From: Firmicutes bacterium UBA7523
GTDB taxonomy: Bacteria > Bacillota > Dethiobacteria > Dethiobacterales > Dethiobacteraceae
Length of the DNA: 64,000 nucleotides
Direction: 5' to 3'
Assembly: GCA_002479415.1 (NCBI GenBank)
Contig: DLMZ01000047.1
Coordinates: forward strand, 8,584-72,583
Shown here: piece after piece, positions 8,058 through 16,394 of the stretch
How positions within the stretch are numbered: position 1 is the stretch's first letter
Layout: the number at the start of each line of letters is the position of its first letter
The notes under the pieces: model-generated
The model's database searches: none
The model's input: only the letters and a program-made list of their open reading frames with translations
What the model was told of the DNA's origin: nothing
Translations under genes and position numbers: made by a program

Positions 8058-9728
8058 ATGCACAGAAATAATCGTCAAAAAAGAATACTTATTTTGCTGC
8101 TTTGTTTTTTGTTCGCCGGTACTGCTCTTGTCGGCAGAATCTTTATGCTGCAAATTGTTCGAGGAGAGGAATTTGCTAAAGCCGCTGTAATTCAGCGTTC
8201 ACTGCGGCATGTGTATGCTACCGGCCGTGGACAAATCCTCGACCGCAACTCTGTTTCCCTTCTTGATAGCCGCTGGGAGCCAATCCTTGTATCTTTTAAC
8301 CCAATTTTAGCAAATGATTCCCAGCAAGTGTTGGCACAGTATGAACTTCACGAAGAGAGCAATGTAAACGTCATTCGCAATGTGGACGTAATTACCTTTC
8401 GCAGGCTCCAGGAAACCCCTATTTTTGGCCTAGTGCCTCTCTATGAAGAAATTCGCTATGGCCCAAAGGCACTTGCTCCCCATATAACCGGTTATATTCA
8501 ACGCCGGGAAACAAGAAAAAGAGGCCCTAACTATGTGGAGCTGACTTACAAGCCGGCGTCCGGGCTTGAGCGTTTCTTTGATTCTTCCCTCTCTGCCGCT
8601 CGTCCGTCTGCTTTAGCCGCCATATTGGACGGCCAGGGGCGCCTAATAGAAGGCTTGGGTTTTCGAGAATGGGGAGAGGACAACTCTCGCCGCCCTTATA
8701 ACGTAGTTACCACAATCGACTGCAATATCCAGGCTGCTGTTGAGAAAGTCGGCAGAAGTGCCATGGAAAGCGGGGCCATTGTAGTTATCGAGCCGAAATC
8801 CGGTGACATTTTAGCCATGGCATCCTTTCCCGACTATGAACCCGCTAAGTTCTACCAGGGATTAAGCGCCTATGAATACAATGAACTGGACAGCAACCCT
8901 TACAAGCCTTTTCTTAATAAGGCTGTGCAAAAATATTCTCCAGGCTCTGTATTTAAGGTTATTTTAGCTACCGCAGCTCTGGAAAGAAATTTTGACCAAA
9001 GAGAAGCTTACATATGCACAGGAAATATTAATGTGGGCGACCGCAGCATTTCCTGCTATCAAGGGCGTGTTCATGGTGAAGTTGATTTAAAGCAGGCGCT
9101 AGCGGTTTCCTGCAATGCCTATTTTATTCAGCTTGGCCAACGTTTGGGTTGGGAAACAGTTGCCGAAACGGCCCGGAGCTTTTCACTGGGACGCGCCAGC
9201 GAGCTTCCTCTGAGCATAGAGTCCTCCGGATATATCCCCGATGCCCAGGAGCTTTCCTCGTTAGGAGATTTGGCAAATGCTTCAATTGGTCAGGGAGTTG
9301 TTGAGACAACACCGTTGCAAATAGCAAGAATGATGGCTGTAATTGCCAACCAGGGGCGAGATATTTATCCTCGGCTAGTCTTAGAAATCACAGACAATAA
9401 CGGCGATACCGTGCGCCGATATCCGGTGCAGTACGGTTCCCTAGTTATAACTCCTGCCACAGCCCGTTTATTAACTTCTATGATGGAGGAAGTGGTGAAA
9501 TCAGGTACGGCTAAGGAAGCAGGGAGCTCACTTTATACAGCGGCAGGCAAATCGGGAACTGCTCAAACAGGGCGTGAAGGTGAGAGCTATTATTGGTTTG
9601 CCGGCTTTGCTCCAAGAGAAAATCCCCTGGTTATAGCTGTTTTTATAGATAGCCGCCGCGGTTTATCTGCTCCTGCCGTTTTCCGCCAAGTCACGGAGGC
9701 CATACTGCCCCTAAGGCAATCCCCATAA
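8058..9728 (+). CDS. Penicillin-binding protein, D,D-transpeptidase (FtsI/PBP2 family)
   Basis: A 556-residue class B-like penicillin-binding protein that cross-links peptidoglycan outside the membrane. There is one N-terminal membrane segment (about residues 10-30) and a PBP dimerisation-like region. The transpeptidase domain carries SPGSVFK with the catalytic Ser (SxxK), SCNAYF (SxN) and KSGTAQTG (KTG box). Clostridial genomes often place such a PBP just before sigK, which hints at a role in spore cortex or septum synthesis, but this is inference. No PASTA domain is seen. Confidence 0.92.
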   Translation: MHRNNRQKRILILLLCFLFAGTALVGRIFMLQIVRGEEFAKAAVIQRSLRHVYATGRGQILDRNSVSLLDSRWEPILVSFNPILANDSQQVLAQYELHEESNVNVIRNVDVITFRRLQETPIFGLVPLYEEIRYGPKALAPHITGYIQRRETRKRGPNYVELTYKPASGLERFFDSSLSAARPSALAAILDGQGRLIEGLGFREWGEDNSRRPYNVVTTIDCNIQAAVEKVGRSAMESGAIVVIEPKSGDILAMASFPDYEPAKFYQGLSAYEYNELDSNPYKPFLNKAVQKYSPGSVFKVILATAALERNFDQREAYICTGNINVGDRSISCYQGRVHGEVDLKQALAVSCNAYFIQLGQRLGWETVAETARSFSLGRASELPLSIESSGYIPDAQELSSLGDLANASIGQGVVETTPLQIARMMAVIANQGRDIYPRLVLEITDNNGDTVRRYPVQYGSLVITPATARLLTSMMEEVVKSGTAKEAGSSLYTAAGKSGTAQTGREGESYYWFAGFAPRENPLVIAVFIDSRRGLSAPAVFRQVTEAILPLRQSP

Positions 9729-9793
9729 AAAACCAGTAACAAACATCTATATTCCCACATATCATATAAAGGACATAAATATGCGGGAGGTTG

Positions 9794-10252
9794 ATGCTTT
9801 TGTTTCCTGTTATTGCCGCTGTGGCGGCCATAGTAAAGGAAATTGTGCTGCTTGTATCTTACTTAAATAACAATTCTTTTCCCCAGCCCTTATCTCCCCG
9901 AGAAGAGAAGAGACACCTGGATTTAATGTTTCAGGGTGACCCCTATGCCCGCAGTATACTGATTGAGCATAATCTCCGTTTAGTTGCCCATGTAATAAAA
10001 AAGTTTGAAAATACAGGAGATGACCAGGAGGACCTCATCTCCATCGGCACAGTCGGCTTGATAAAAGCTATTGATTCTTTTAGAAACGATAAAGGTACTC
10101 GATTGGCAACCTATGCTGCCCGTTGCATTGAAAATGAAATTTTGATGCATATACGAGCCAATGCTAAACGAAAAGCAGAAGTTCTTTTGCACGACCCAAT
10201 AGGCAATGATAAGGATGGAAATGAGTTTACGCTATGTTTATATCTGTACTAG
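9794..10252 (+). pseudogene. sigK: sigK, N-terminal part, interrupted by prophage
   Basis: This encodes the first ~148 residues of the sporulation sigma factor K, which directs late mother-cell transcription. Region 1.2/2 is intact ([59 protein letters not shown]). The usual LHDPIG-D-x-GNE segment follows, and the frame then enters foreign sequence (CLYLY, stop). Regions 3 and 4, with the -35 recognition helix, are absent. The N-terminal hydrophobic stretch resembles the pro-sequence. As in B. subtilis and C. difficile the gene may be rebuilt by excision, so this is a regulated split gene, not necessarily a dead one. The ATG follows GGGAGG. Confidence 0.93.
10200..10252. other. Left junction of prophage inside sigK (att-like)
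   Basis: SigK homology is good up to about 10230 (GNEFTL) and then stops, so the crossover lies in or just before this stretch. The B. subtilis skin crossover is, as I recall, within a 5-bp AATGA repeat; AATGA occurs here at 10205-10209 and 10220-10224. The partner site with the 3' half of sigK is not in the window, so the core cannot be fixed. The sigK stop TAG (10250-10252) and the recombinase stop overlap on opposite strands within CTAG. Confidence 0.6.
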
Positions 10253-11784
10253 TCTAGCTTCGGCAGTATATCTAGCTCGAAGTCATCTCCAACTTGATGC
10301 TTTTCTTTGAGATAGACGGCACGCTCCACTACAGATTTGAGGAGCGTGTTTTTCTTTTGGATATCGGATGTGAGCGGGTATACCTTCAGTACATGCTCCA
10401 CGGTGGGGATAATGTCGAGTTGAGCCTTAGATCTCTTGATTTCCGCCAGGAGAGAGGCTTTGGCAGTCTCTATACCTACCTTGGCGTCTTCGATGCGCTC
10501 AGCGAGACTCTGTGACCTCTCAAGATATGTTTCCTCATCATATATGCCGCGCTCAAGGAAGTCATGCAGTTTTTCTTTCTGCTTTTCCAGCTCGGCCAAC
10601 TCTCGGGCTAATGATTCTTTAGCAGCTTCGCGCAACTTCACGGCATCTGTCGAAGGGGTTGGCTTCTTGTTACGCCTGCCCCACTGGGCCTTATATGTCG
10701 ATAGCCACTCCTCGAGAACAGTCAGCAGTCGCTGCTCCACAAGCTCAAATTTAGACCCTTTGTTGTTACACATGCGATTTTGGCAAATCATATGCGGTTT
10801 CTGCTTAGCGTACGGTCGGCGCACCATCATCATGCCGCACTTATCACACACGATTAGGCCAGCCAAAGGGTTAGACAATGCACCGTTAATAAAATACGGA
10901 GGGTGGGTTCTAGTTTCAAGTATTTTCTGCGCTTTTTGAAAATCTTCTTTACTGACTAATGCTTCGTGCTTGCCCTCGACTTCAATCCATTCATCCTGCG
11001 GCCTGGTCCGGGTGTCCTTGCGCTTGCCAGGCTCTTTAGATTTTTTGCATTCTTTTTTTTGCCACTGAATAACTCCGGAGTAGACTGCATTCTTGATTAC
11101 ATTCTGGACAGCAGCCTGTGACCAAGGTATACCGGTATAAGAGAGCAGACCCATCTTGTTCAGCTCATTAGCTATTTTTGCACATCCCAGATTGTCGTTG
11201 ATGTACCGTGAAAATATTAGCTTTACGACCGGCGCTTGCTCCTCGTTCGGAATTAGTGTTCTGTGACCGTCAATTTTGGCTATATCGTAGCCGTAAGGAG
11301 GACGGGGGGGCAAGTATCTCCCCTGCTCAACAGAGGCAATACGGCCACGCTGGAGCCTCCTCGTGATGAGCTTTAGCTCCCGCCGGGCCATGAAGGTTTC
11401 AAACTCTGAGTACTCTTCATCAAATTCGTCTGAAAGATCATAGGTTTTGCGCGGAGTGATTATTTTTGTTTTGGACTGCTGGAACGCTTCTAGGATGATG
11501 CCTTGTTCGCGCATACCGCCGCGGCCAAGCCTGTCCAGGTCCATACAAAGCACAGCGTCATAAGAACCGGCTTCAATCTCCTTGAGCAGCTCAAGCATCT
11601 CCGGCCGGTGAAGGATTGATTCTCCGGAGACTATCTCTTCGTAGATTTTAATTATGTTGAGATTTTTTTCTTTGGCCACTTGAAGCAGGGCGCGCTTGTG
11701 CTTCGCCAGGGTTTCGCCTTCGCCATGGGCTTCGGCTTCGATGTCTTGGCGGGATTTTCGCAGGTAGATTGCTACACGTTCCAT
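10249..11784 (-). CDS. Large serine recombinase (SpoIVCA-like), prophage integrase/excisionase
   Basis: A 511-residue site-specific recombinase. The N-terminal resolvase domain starts [14 protein letters not shown], with the catalytic Ser in the YLRKSR motif, and continues with [16 protein letters not shown] and LDRLGRGG. A recombinase domain ([13 protein letters not shown]) and a zinc ribbon (CDKCGMMM then C-x4-C) follow, then a long coiled coil at about residues 390-450. Length and layout match SpoIVCA, which excises skin from sigK in Bacillus mother cells. The ATG at 11784 follows GAGGTG. The gene points into the sigK fragment. Catalysis of both integration and excision is inferred from position. 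Confidence 0.93.
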   Translation of the reverse strand: MERVAIYLRKSRQDIEAEAHGEGETLAKHKRALLQVAKEKNLNIIKIYEEIVSGESILHRPEMLELLKEIEAGSYDAVLCMDLDRLGRGGMREQGIILEAFQQSKTKIITPRKTYDLSDEFDEEYSEFETFMARRELKLITRRLQRGRIASVEQGRYLPPRPPYGYDIAKIDGHRTLIPNEEQAPVVKLIFSRYINDNLGCAKIANELNKMGLLSYTGIPWSQAAVQNVIKNAVYSGVIQWQKKECKKSKEPGKRKDTRTRPQDEWIEVEGKHEALVSKEDFQKAQKILETRTHPPYFINGALSNPLAGLIVCDKCGMMMVRRPYAKQKPHMICQNRMCNNKGSKFELVEQRLLTVLEEWLSTYKAQWGRRNKKPTPSTDAVKLREAAKESLARELAELEKQKEKLHDFLERGIYDEETYLERSQSLAERIEDAKVGIETAKASLLAEIKRSKAQLDIIPTVEHVLKVYPLTSDIQKKNTLLKSVVERAVYLKEKHQVGDDFELDILPKLD

Positions 11785-11823
11785 GCTTATCACCTCGGCT
11801 TAGATATATCATAGGTGGTGGAA

Positions 11824-11848
11824 AAAGAAAAGCCTCAGTTAAGAGGCT
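11824..11848 (-). terminator. Intrinsic terminator, leftward
   Basis: On the minus strand AGCCTC-TTAACT-GAGGCT is followed by TTTTCTTTTT. It lies between the upstream leftward gene at 11893-12303 and the recombinase, so the recombinase probably has its own promoter in 11785-11823. Confidence 0.65.
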
Positions 11849-11892
11849 ACACACAGTTGGCGGCTTATAAACCTTTCTCAGCCAAGAATAAT

Positions 11893-12303
11893 CTATGATC
11901 TCTCAATCCCATTACATACAAACGCAAAATTTTCTTTGTATTCATCAAATTTCCTCTTATCATAAATGCCTTTGGCATTGCACGTTGGACACAAATATGT
12001 CCCTTCATCTTCGCTTATATGTACTTGTATTGTCTTGCTATTTGCATCCCAACATGCTGAGCAATACATAATACCTTCTTCGTCATCTTTTAATGTTAAA
12101 TATCCACCACTTTTATGCCTAGTGATTTTTGAAGAAATATCTCCCTTGAGCTTAAGTGTCCTGATCTCTTCTTTAAGTTGAATAATCTCGTTTTGCATCT
12201 CTAGTGCTTGTGCGCTTAAATCTATTAATTTTTTATATACATCAATATTGTCTATTTTTTGGAGAACTTGAGCAACGTCTTTTATGCCTTCATAAAGACT
12301 CAT
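11893..12303 (-). CDS. Coiled-coil protein with C-terminal zinc ribbon
   Basis: A 136-residue protein of unknown function. Residues ~25-60 form a heptad-like coiled coil (LSAQALEMQNEIIQLKEEIR). The C-terminal half has CSAC and CPTC pairs separated by about 29 residues, typical of a zinc ribbon. Similar proteins occur near lysogeny genes of Firmicutes prophages. The ATG at 12303 follows AAAGGT; an in-frame ATG 18 bp upstream lacks a site. Confidence 0.65.
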   Translation of the reverse strand: MSLYEGIKDVAQVLQKIDNIDVYKKLIDLSAQALEMQNEIIQLKEEIRTLKLKGDISSKITRHKSGGYLTLKDDEEGIMYCSACWDANSKTIQVHISEDEGTYLCPTCNAKGIYDKRKFDEYKENFAFVCNGIERS

Positions 12304-12333
12304 AATCACACTACCTTTCATATATTGTTTTTA

Positions 12334-12418
12334 GGAGGGAAGGGGATTCGAACCCCTGAGGCGTTTTCGCCTTACCGATTTTTAAGATCGGCGCCTTAAG
12401 CCACTCGGCCACCCCTCC
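12334..12418 (-). tRNA. tRNA-Leu (anticodon UAA)
   Basis: An 85-nt cloverleaf on the minus strand. The acceptor arm GGAGGGG pairs with TCCCTCC. The D-arm reads TGGCCGAGTGGCTTAAGGC, as in other tRNA-Leu. The anticodon stem CCGAT/ATCGG holds loop CTTAAAA, giving anticodon TAA. A long variable arm (GGCGAAAACGCC) and the T-arm AGGGG-TTCGAAT-CCCCT follow. It lies inside the prophage, between lysogeny genes, and reads UUA and UUG codons. The encoded CCA end is absent. Confidence 0.95.
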
Positions 12419-12636
12419 CCAAACTCGAAACCAAATGTAATGCCAACCAAAACATGCCCCAGTCAACATCGCCCCAATCACAATCAGCCCCACCGCTATA
12501 GCAGTAATCTCCCATAGCGACTTGAGCAGCTCAATTGCCCAGGCGGAAACGCTGACCCGGTAAAAGAATAGGGTTATGCCAGATATTAAAATAGAGAGGG
12601 AGAAAAGTAGGTGGTGGTCATTTAGTCAGTCCTTGT
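12419..12636. other. Gap of 218 bp without a clear gene
   Basis: The minus strand shows an open frame coding a hydrophobic stretch (AVGLIVIGAMLTGACFGWHY) that runs on into the tRNA gene. No start codon with a ribosome site is visible. It may be the remnant of a small membrane protein gene. Confidence 0.3.
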
Positions 12637-12993
12637 TTAGCTAGCCGAGGGCTCAGATTTCTTAGAAAGCTCTTTTTGTCCTGCCATAGCAAAAATGCCG
12701 CCTAGCAATAGAAGAATAAATGCAATTAAGTATGCAGCAGAGATCATGATTAATCCAACAATCGAGCTGAAAATCATAAGTATCCCGGCAAGCTTTGGTT
12801 TAGCAATTGCCAATGCGCCACCTACTAGCCCTATTAACGCAACAGGGATGGAAACTAATCCAAGATTAGTAACAGTTGTTGCACCTTCAGCTTGTAAAGC
12901 TTCCCCAATTCCACCAAACGCTGTTGCCGCTAATCCTCCAAAAATTCCTGCGATACCGCCAATTATACCAAGAATTAAAGCTGCTATTCTCAT
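12637..12993 (-). CDS. Small membrane protein (DUF4064-like)
   Basis: A 118-residue protein with three to four hydrophobic segments rich in Gly, Ala and Ile, the first directly at the N-terminus (ALILGIIGGIAGIFGG). The short tail KELSKKSEPSAS is polar. The layout resembles DUF4064 membrane proteins. The ATG at 12993 follows AAAGGGG. It may form a unit with the lipoprotein gene 34 bp upstream. As a lysogen gene it might alter the host surface, but this is speculation. Confidence 0.65.
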   Translation of the reverse strand: MRIAALILGIIGGIAGIFGGLAATAFGGIGEALQAEGATTVTNLGLVSIPVALIGLVGGALAIAKPKLAGILMIFSSIVGLIMISAAYLIAFILLLLGGIFAMAGQKELSKKSEPSAS

Positions 12994-13027
12994 TTTTACC
13001 CCTTTCTTTATTCCGCAGTAGTTTGTT

Positions 13028-13558
13028 TTAATTAATATCGTCAACTGCGACAGTATAAATTGCCTGTCCAAAACCGAATACGCTAGGCTCAAAAATAAAC
13101 TCCCATTCCGTTTCATCGGCATCCACTTCAAATGCTACTTCTCCTGCCATTTTGCGCCCAGCAGCAAGTTCACCATCTAAACTCCCTTTTGCGCTTGTTG
13201 AAATAGTTAAGCTTTGAGAGTAGCTGTCTGAATCGTACAGCTTAAACATAAGCATGCTTGAGATTCCTTCAGACTCACTGCCTGTATTTTCTAGCGTGCA
13301 GTCAAACAGTAGCCAAGATTTACCTTCGTCCGGCGTCCAGAAGTCGTCTCCTTCGTCAAAGCGCACTCCATTAAGAGTGAATTGCAAACTGCCCATTTTT
13401 ATAGTTTCGCCAATATTAAAGGTTTCTTGAGTATTGCCTTTGGGTTTCTCGTTTTGGTTGTTAGCATTAACTCTTTCTGGTTTTGTTGTTTCTCCGCATC
13501 CCACAACAGCTAAAGCTAATACTAATGACAGCACCAACAAAAATATAATTTTTTTCAC
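13028..13558 (-). CDS. DUF4352-like lipoprotein
   Basis: A 176-residue secreted lipoprotein. The N-terminus KKIIFLLVLSLVLALAVVGC ends in a lipobox with the Cys at about residue 21. A linker rich in Asn, Lys and Glu precedes an immunoglobulin-like domain (FNIGETIKMGSLQFTLNGVR to the end) of the DUF4352 type. Start is GTG at 13558 behind GGAGGGG. Surface lipoproteins made from lysogens can act in superinfection exclusion; here that is only a possibility. Confidence 0.75.
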   Translation of the reverse strand: MKKIIFLLVLSLVLALAVVGCGETTKPERVNANNQNEKPKGNTQETFNIGETIKMGSLQFTLNGVRFDEGDDFWTPDEGKSWLLFDCTLENTGSESEGISSMLMFKLYDSDSYSQSLTISTSAKGSLDGELAAGRKMAGEVAFEVDADETEWEFIFEPSVFGFGQAIYTVAVDDIN

Positions 13559-13658
13559 AAGTTCCCCTCCAAAAAGGTTATTTGTATGTAAACCTGTCAT
13601 TTTTCTATTGACAGGGGAATAGAGAAAAGTAAAAACATTGTAGTTATTTGTCGAAACC

Positions 13659-14171
13659 TCATTCAAGCACAAAACCCGCCTCATCATTGGCGGGTTTTAT
13701 TTCTTGGTGTCGAAATTTAAAGTTTTCAATTATCCCTAACGGGTCAAAGCAAATCCAGTATTTATCTACACGGCAGTAGATGCCGTGTTTTATTATGTAG
13801 TGCTGAAGAGCGGCAGTTAAAAAATGCTCTGTTATATTAAGATGCTCTGCAAGTTCATGCTGAGTCCTAATTCCGGTCTTATAAGCAAGAATTAGCTTGT
13901 CCAGTGGTACGAGTCGCCGGTAGCTCCATGCACGCGCAAGGTGTTCTTGTTTTCGATTAGAAATTATAGTTTGGTCAAGTATGTTTCCGACTGTCATATG
14001 GTAATGTCCAAGCTCCTCGGCCATGATACAGGCTTTCTCGGCAGCACTATCTATGTTACTGTTAATGGCTATTATTTGGTTGCTATAAATGCCTTTTAAT
14101 TTGCCATTGAAAGGGCGGGATATTACCTCAATCCGTTCTTCAGCAGCTTCATGGAGTAAGGTTTCGTACAT
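13659..14171 (-). CDS. ImmA/IrrE family metallo-endopeptidase-like protein
   Basis: A 170-residue protein of the ImmA type, which cleaves phage repressors to trigger induction (ImmA of ICEBs1 cleaves ImmR). The zinc motif region reads MAEELGHYHM. The first His of the usual HExxH is replaced by Glu, as is common in phage members that read AEELGHY. A winged-helix-like part follows (TGIRTQHELAEHLNITEHFL). It sits two genes from the repressor and is transcribed with it, which fits a regulatory pair. Confidence 0.85.
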   Translation of the reverse strand: MYETLLHEAAEERIEVISRPFNGKLKGIYSNQIIAINSNIDSAAEKACIMAEELGHYHMTVGNILDQTIISNRKQEHLARAWSYRRLVPLDKLILAYKTGIRTQHELAEHLNITEHFLTAALQHYIIKHGIYCRVDKYWICFDPLGIIENFKFRHQEIKPANDEAGFVLE

Positions 14172-14194
14172 GTAAGCTCCTCGCTAATTATTCA

Positions 14195-14464
14195 TTATTT
14201 CTTTGCAATTGTAATGTCTTTTCTTATTGCATATATCTCTTTTTCTGCCTGACTGCCTTTATGCATTAAGAAGTCAACAGTGTTTGAGATGTCGTTCAAT
14301 TTGTTGTTTGTTTCCGTGCGGAATTCGGTTAGCATAGCTGTTTGGTCATATACGGAGTTAAGCTTTTTTTCAATACGTTCTTGCCCTTCAGTTAGACGTT
14401 CTTGCCCTTCAACCAGAGACTTTAACTGTTGAAGCACTAGTTCTTGAAATTTTTCATTGTCCAC
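14195..14464 (-). CDS. Short coiled-coil protein
   Basis: An 89-residue, nearly all-helical protein with a repeated LVEGQERLTEGQERIEKKL segment and a heptad pattern over residues 10-75. It is frequent beside phage repressors in Firmicutes, sometimes called a hemolysin XhlA- or DUF-like coiled-coil protein. No function can be assigned. It lies between the repressor and the ImmA-like gene. Confidence 0.65.
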   Translation of the reverse strand: MDNEKFQELVLQQLKSLVEGQERLTEGQERIEKKLNSVYDQTAMLTEFRTETNNKLNDISNTVDFLMHKGSQAEKEIYAIRKDITIAKK

Positions 14465-14491
14465 TTACTCACGCTCCTTTATATAGTGCAA

Positions 14492-14824
14492 TTATTCTTT
14501 GCCTTCCCTTTGCTGCCGCCGCATCCGGACAAACTCCTTAAACTGCTCTATGTCTTGCAGTTCCTCATCTGTCCATTCGTTACCGTCGTGATGGGCGGCT
14601 ATGGTGTCGTGCGGAGTGCGAATGTTTGTGCGGCCGAGAAGATAGTCGATGCTGACATTAAAATAATCTGCTAGCTTACTTTTTATATCATCGTTTGGCG
14701 TACTTTTTCCGCTTTCATACAGAGAAACCGCAAATTTTGTAACACCAACTATGACTCCAAGCTCCTCTTGAGTCATATCTCTTTCTGTTCGTAACAATCT
14801 AATTCTTGCTCCCAAGTCAGACAC
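14492..14824 (-). CDS. XRE-family repressor (cI-like)
   Basis: A 110-residue DNA-binding protein. The N-terminal helix-turn-helix spans residues 5-60 (IRLLRTERDMTQEELGVIVG, KFAVSLYESGKSTPNDDIKSKLADYF), followed by DYLLGRT and an acidic C-terminal helix. It is the likely lysogeny repressor, because it diverges from a Cro-like gene across a region with four 17-bp operator-like sites and is followed by an ImmA-like gene. It lacks a LexA-type autocleavage domain, which fits control by ImmA. Confidence 0.9.
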   Translation of the reverse strand: MSDLGARIRLLRTERDMTQEELGVIVGVTKFAVSLYESGKSTPNDDIKSKLADYFNVSIDYLLGRTNIRTPHDTIAAHHDGNEWTDEELQDIEQFKEFVRMRRQQREGKE

Positions 14825-14864
14825 TATGCACCGCCTAAATGTTTAATATTCTTAAACTACCTAT

Positions 14865-14894
14865 ATTATAAATGCAGGGAAAATATATGTAAAC
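14865..14894 (-). promoter_or_regulatory. Leftward repressor promoter
   Basis: On the minus strand TTTACA (14894-14889), an 18-bp spacer and a perfect TATAAT (14870-14865) precede the repressor. It overlaps none of the operator-like sites but lies between two of them. Confidence 0.65.
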
Positions 14895-14922
14895 AAAGTT
14901 TAAGAAACTTCAATATTTATGC

Positions 14923-14951
14923 TTGACAGTTGAAGAAATATAAACTATTAT
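14923..14951 (+). promoter_or_regulatory. Rightward early promoter
   Basis: TTGACA at 14923-14928, a 17-bp spacer that is itself an operator-like site, and TATTAT at 14946-14951. It drives the Cro-like gene and the early genes. Confidence 0.8.
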
Positions 14952-14993
14952 AGTATTAAAGTTGAAGCAACTTAAACATGAGGGGGTGTTGAT

Positions 14994-15245
14994 GTGAAGC
15001 ATTTAAGATTAATTCTGGCAAGAAAAGCCAAAGGTTTTACTCAGGAGGAGATGGCGAAACTTCTTGGGTATAAAGATAAAAGCGGTTATTGTCAGCTAGA
15101 AAACGGCCAAGTAAGCATGACGCTGGAGAAGGCTAGCCGAATTTGCGAAATTTTAGGCGTTCAAATAGAGGAGATTTTTTTTAACAAAACGGTTGAAGAA
15201 GCTTCAACACGCTCTGGGCGTGACTTACCCAAAACCGGCACATAG
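14994..15245 (+). CDS. XRE-family Cro-like regulator
   Basis: An 83-residue helix-turn-helix protein (HLRLILARKAKGFTQEEMAK, SGYCQLENGQVSMTLEKASR). It is the first rightward gene of the switch, so it is the likely Cro counterpart. Start is GTG at 14994 with GAGGGGGTG just upstream. The C-terminal 20 residues are polar and may be flexible. Confidence 0.88.
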   Translation: MKHLRLILARKAKGFTQEEMAKLLGYKDKSGYCQLENGQVSMTLEKASRICEILGVQIEEIFFNKTVEEASTRSGRDLPKTGT

Positions 15246-15260
15246 AAAGGATGTGAGAAG

Positions 15261-15443
15261 ATGGGTGGACTGCACTCGTTGAAAATCAGCCAAAAAGAAA
15301 ACAATCTAGACGGCTGCCGAATAGAATTAGACGGTTTTGTTCTTAAGGGCATATCCGAATATACAGTTAGCGCCGCTGCTCTCGGGGGAATTGAACTGAC
15401 TCTTAAGTTAACGGTTAAAGATTTAGAACTGCTTGTTGATTAA
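15261..15443 (+). CDS. Short phage protein
   Basis: A 60-residue protein of unknown function, 15 bp after the Cro-like gene. The sequence GCRIELDGFVLKGISEYTVS to LTLKLTVKDLELLVD is beta-rich. The same kind of small protein occurs next to Cro genes in other Firmicutes prophages. The ATG follows AAAGGATGTGAGAAG. Confidence 0.55.
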   Translation: MGGLHSLKISQKENNLDGCRIELDGFVLKGISEYTVSAAALGGIELTLKLTVKDLELLVD

Positions 15444-15800
15444 CGCCGTAACCACGCTTACTGCAATCTGTGAGAGTGCCTGCAATGAGAAAGAGCCAAC
15501 ATTCTGTGCAATTTCCTTTGTTCTACTCCAGTTATTATCGCTTCGAATATTAGCCAAAAACTCATGGCCCTGTGGAGACAGATCGTGGATTAGACATCCA
15601 CCATCAAAAAACCAATCTACTTTTGTTAGGAGCACTGATAACTGACATTGTTTTATGTGATACAAAACGGTTTCAACTGGGTATTTTTCAAGATTACTGT
15701 AATTTTGATCTTCCTCAGGATATCTCATAAAAGTACCAAAACCAGTTTTTCCCTCAACAGTAAGCAAAATGTCTCTAATGCAATCCGGATTCAATCTCAT
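15423..15800 (-). CDS. DUF2513 domain protein
   Basis: A 125-residue protein starting MRLNPDCIRDILLTVEGKTG, which matches the start of DUF2513. The central part (VLYHIKQCQLSVLL, IHDLSPQGHEFLANIRSDNN) is also typical and resembles a winged helix. It is transcribed against its neighbours, so it may be a lysogen-expressed moron gene. The ATG at 15800 follows GAAAGGG. Function is unknown. Confidence 0.8.
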   Translation of the reverse strand: MRLNPDCIRDILLTVEGKTGFGTFMRYPEEDQNYSNLEKYPVETVLYHIKQCQLSVLLTKVDWFFDGGCLIHDLSPQGHEFLANIRSDNNWSRTKEIAQNVGSFSLQALSQIAVSVVTALINKQF

Positions 15801-15905
15801 AAAAAACACCCTTTCAATGGTAGTGTCTGGACAACTTTACCATATCACGGGAGATAAGAAAGGGGCAAGACCAAAACCAACACAGCGTAAAGGATGTGAA
15901 GAACA

Positions 15906-16097
15906 GTGACAGAGAGCAAAATTGTCTATCAAGCAGAGGAGGACAACGAAGAATCCTCAATAACGTTTAGGGAGCTTATTATAGATCAAATTCTTCTTTT
16001 AACTGACTGGAATGTAACAAACATCAAAAGAGACCCTGAACAGGTCAGAAAAAATATTGAAACTATCCTAATTCTTAGAGAACATTTTATGGTGTAA
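15906..16097 (+). CDS. Small acidic hypothetical protein
   Basis: A 63-residue protein of unknown function, acidic at the N-terminus and helical at the C-terminus. Start is GTG with AAAGGATGTGAAG upstream. No family recognised. Confidence 0.45.
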   Translation: MTESKIVYQAEEDNEESSITFRELIIDQILLLTDWNVTNIKRDPEQVRKNIETILILREHFMV

Positions 16098-16105
16098 GGC
16101 CGACC

Positions 16106-16312
16106 TTATATGATTGTACCGCCCTTTGATTTGGAGGCAGGGTTGTTCTTTTCAAGGCTGTCTATCATCATAAAAAGTGTCTCGTATGTCCTTGCAACCT
16201 CACTTGCAAGTGACTGATTAGATTCAGTCGGGGTTTCGTGGCACTCAGCTGTCAGCCTATCAATTATTGCTATCGTCAACTCTTTGGCAATCTCAAACTT
16301 GTTAACCAACAT
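16106..16312 (-). CDS. Small helical hypothetical protein
   Basis: A 68-residue, mostly helical protein on the minus strand, convergent with the gene at 15906. The ATG at 16312 follows AAGGATGTGAT, a good ribosome site. No family recognised. Confidence 0.5.
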   Translation of the reverse strand: MLVNKFEIAKELTIAIIDRLTAECHETPTESNQSLASEVARTYETLFMMIDSLEKNNPASKSKGGTII

Positions 16313-16394
16313 ATCACATCCTTAGTGACCTGTTCAGGGCTAGCTTATAAGTTCGTCAATTGCCAGAAAAATCCTGTGAAAGGAGTGAGAAAAC

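Larger units (their letters stand above)
14841..14977. promoter_or_regulatory. Divergent operator region with four 17-bp sites
   Basis: Four sites fit the consensus GTTKAAGNNNCTTAAAC: 14841-14857 (GTTTAATATTCTTAAAC), 14898-14914 (GTTTAAGAAACTTCAAT), 14929-14945 (GTTGAAGAAATATAAAC) and 14961-14977 (GTTGAAGCAACTTAAAC). The third fills exactly the spacer between the -35 and -10 of the rightward promoter. The first lies between the leftward promoter and the repressor start. This is the layout of a genetic switch like lambda OR. Confidence 0.8.

Noticed and set aside
12311..12493. Minus-strand open frame of 60 codons
   Set aside because: Most of it is the tRNA-Leu gene read as protein.
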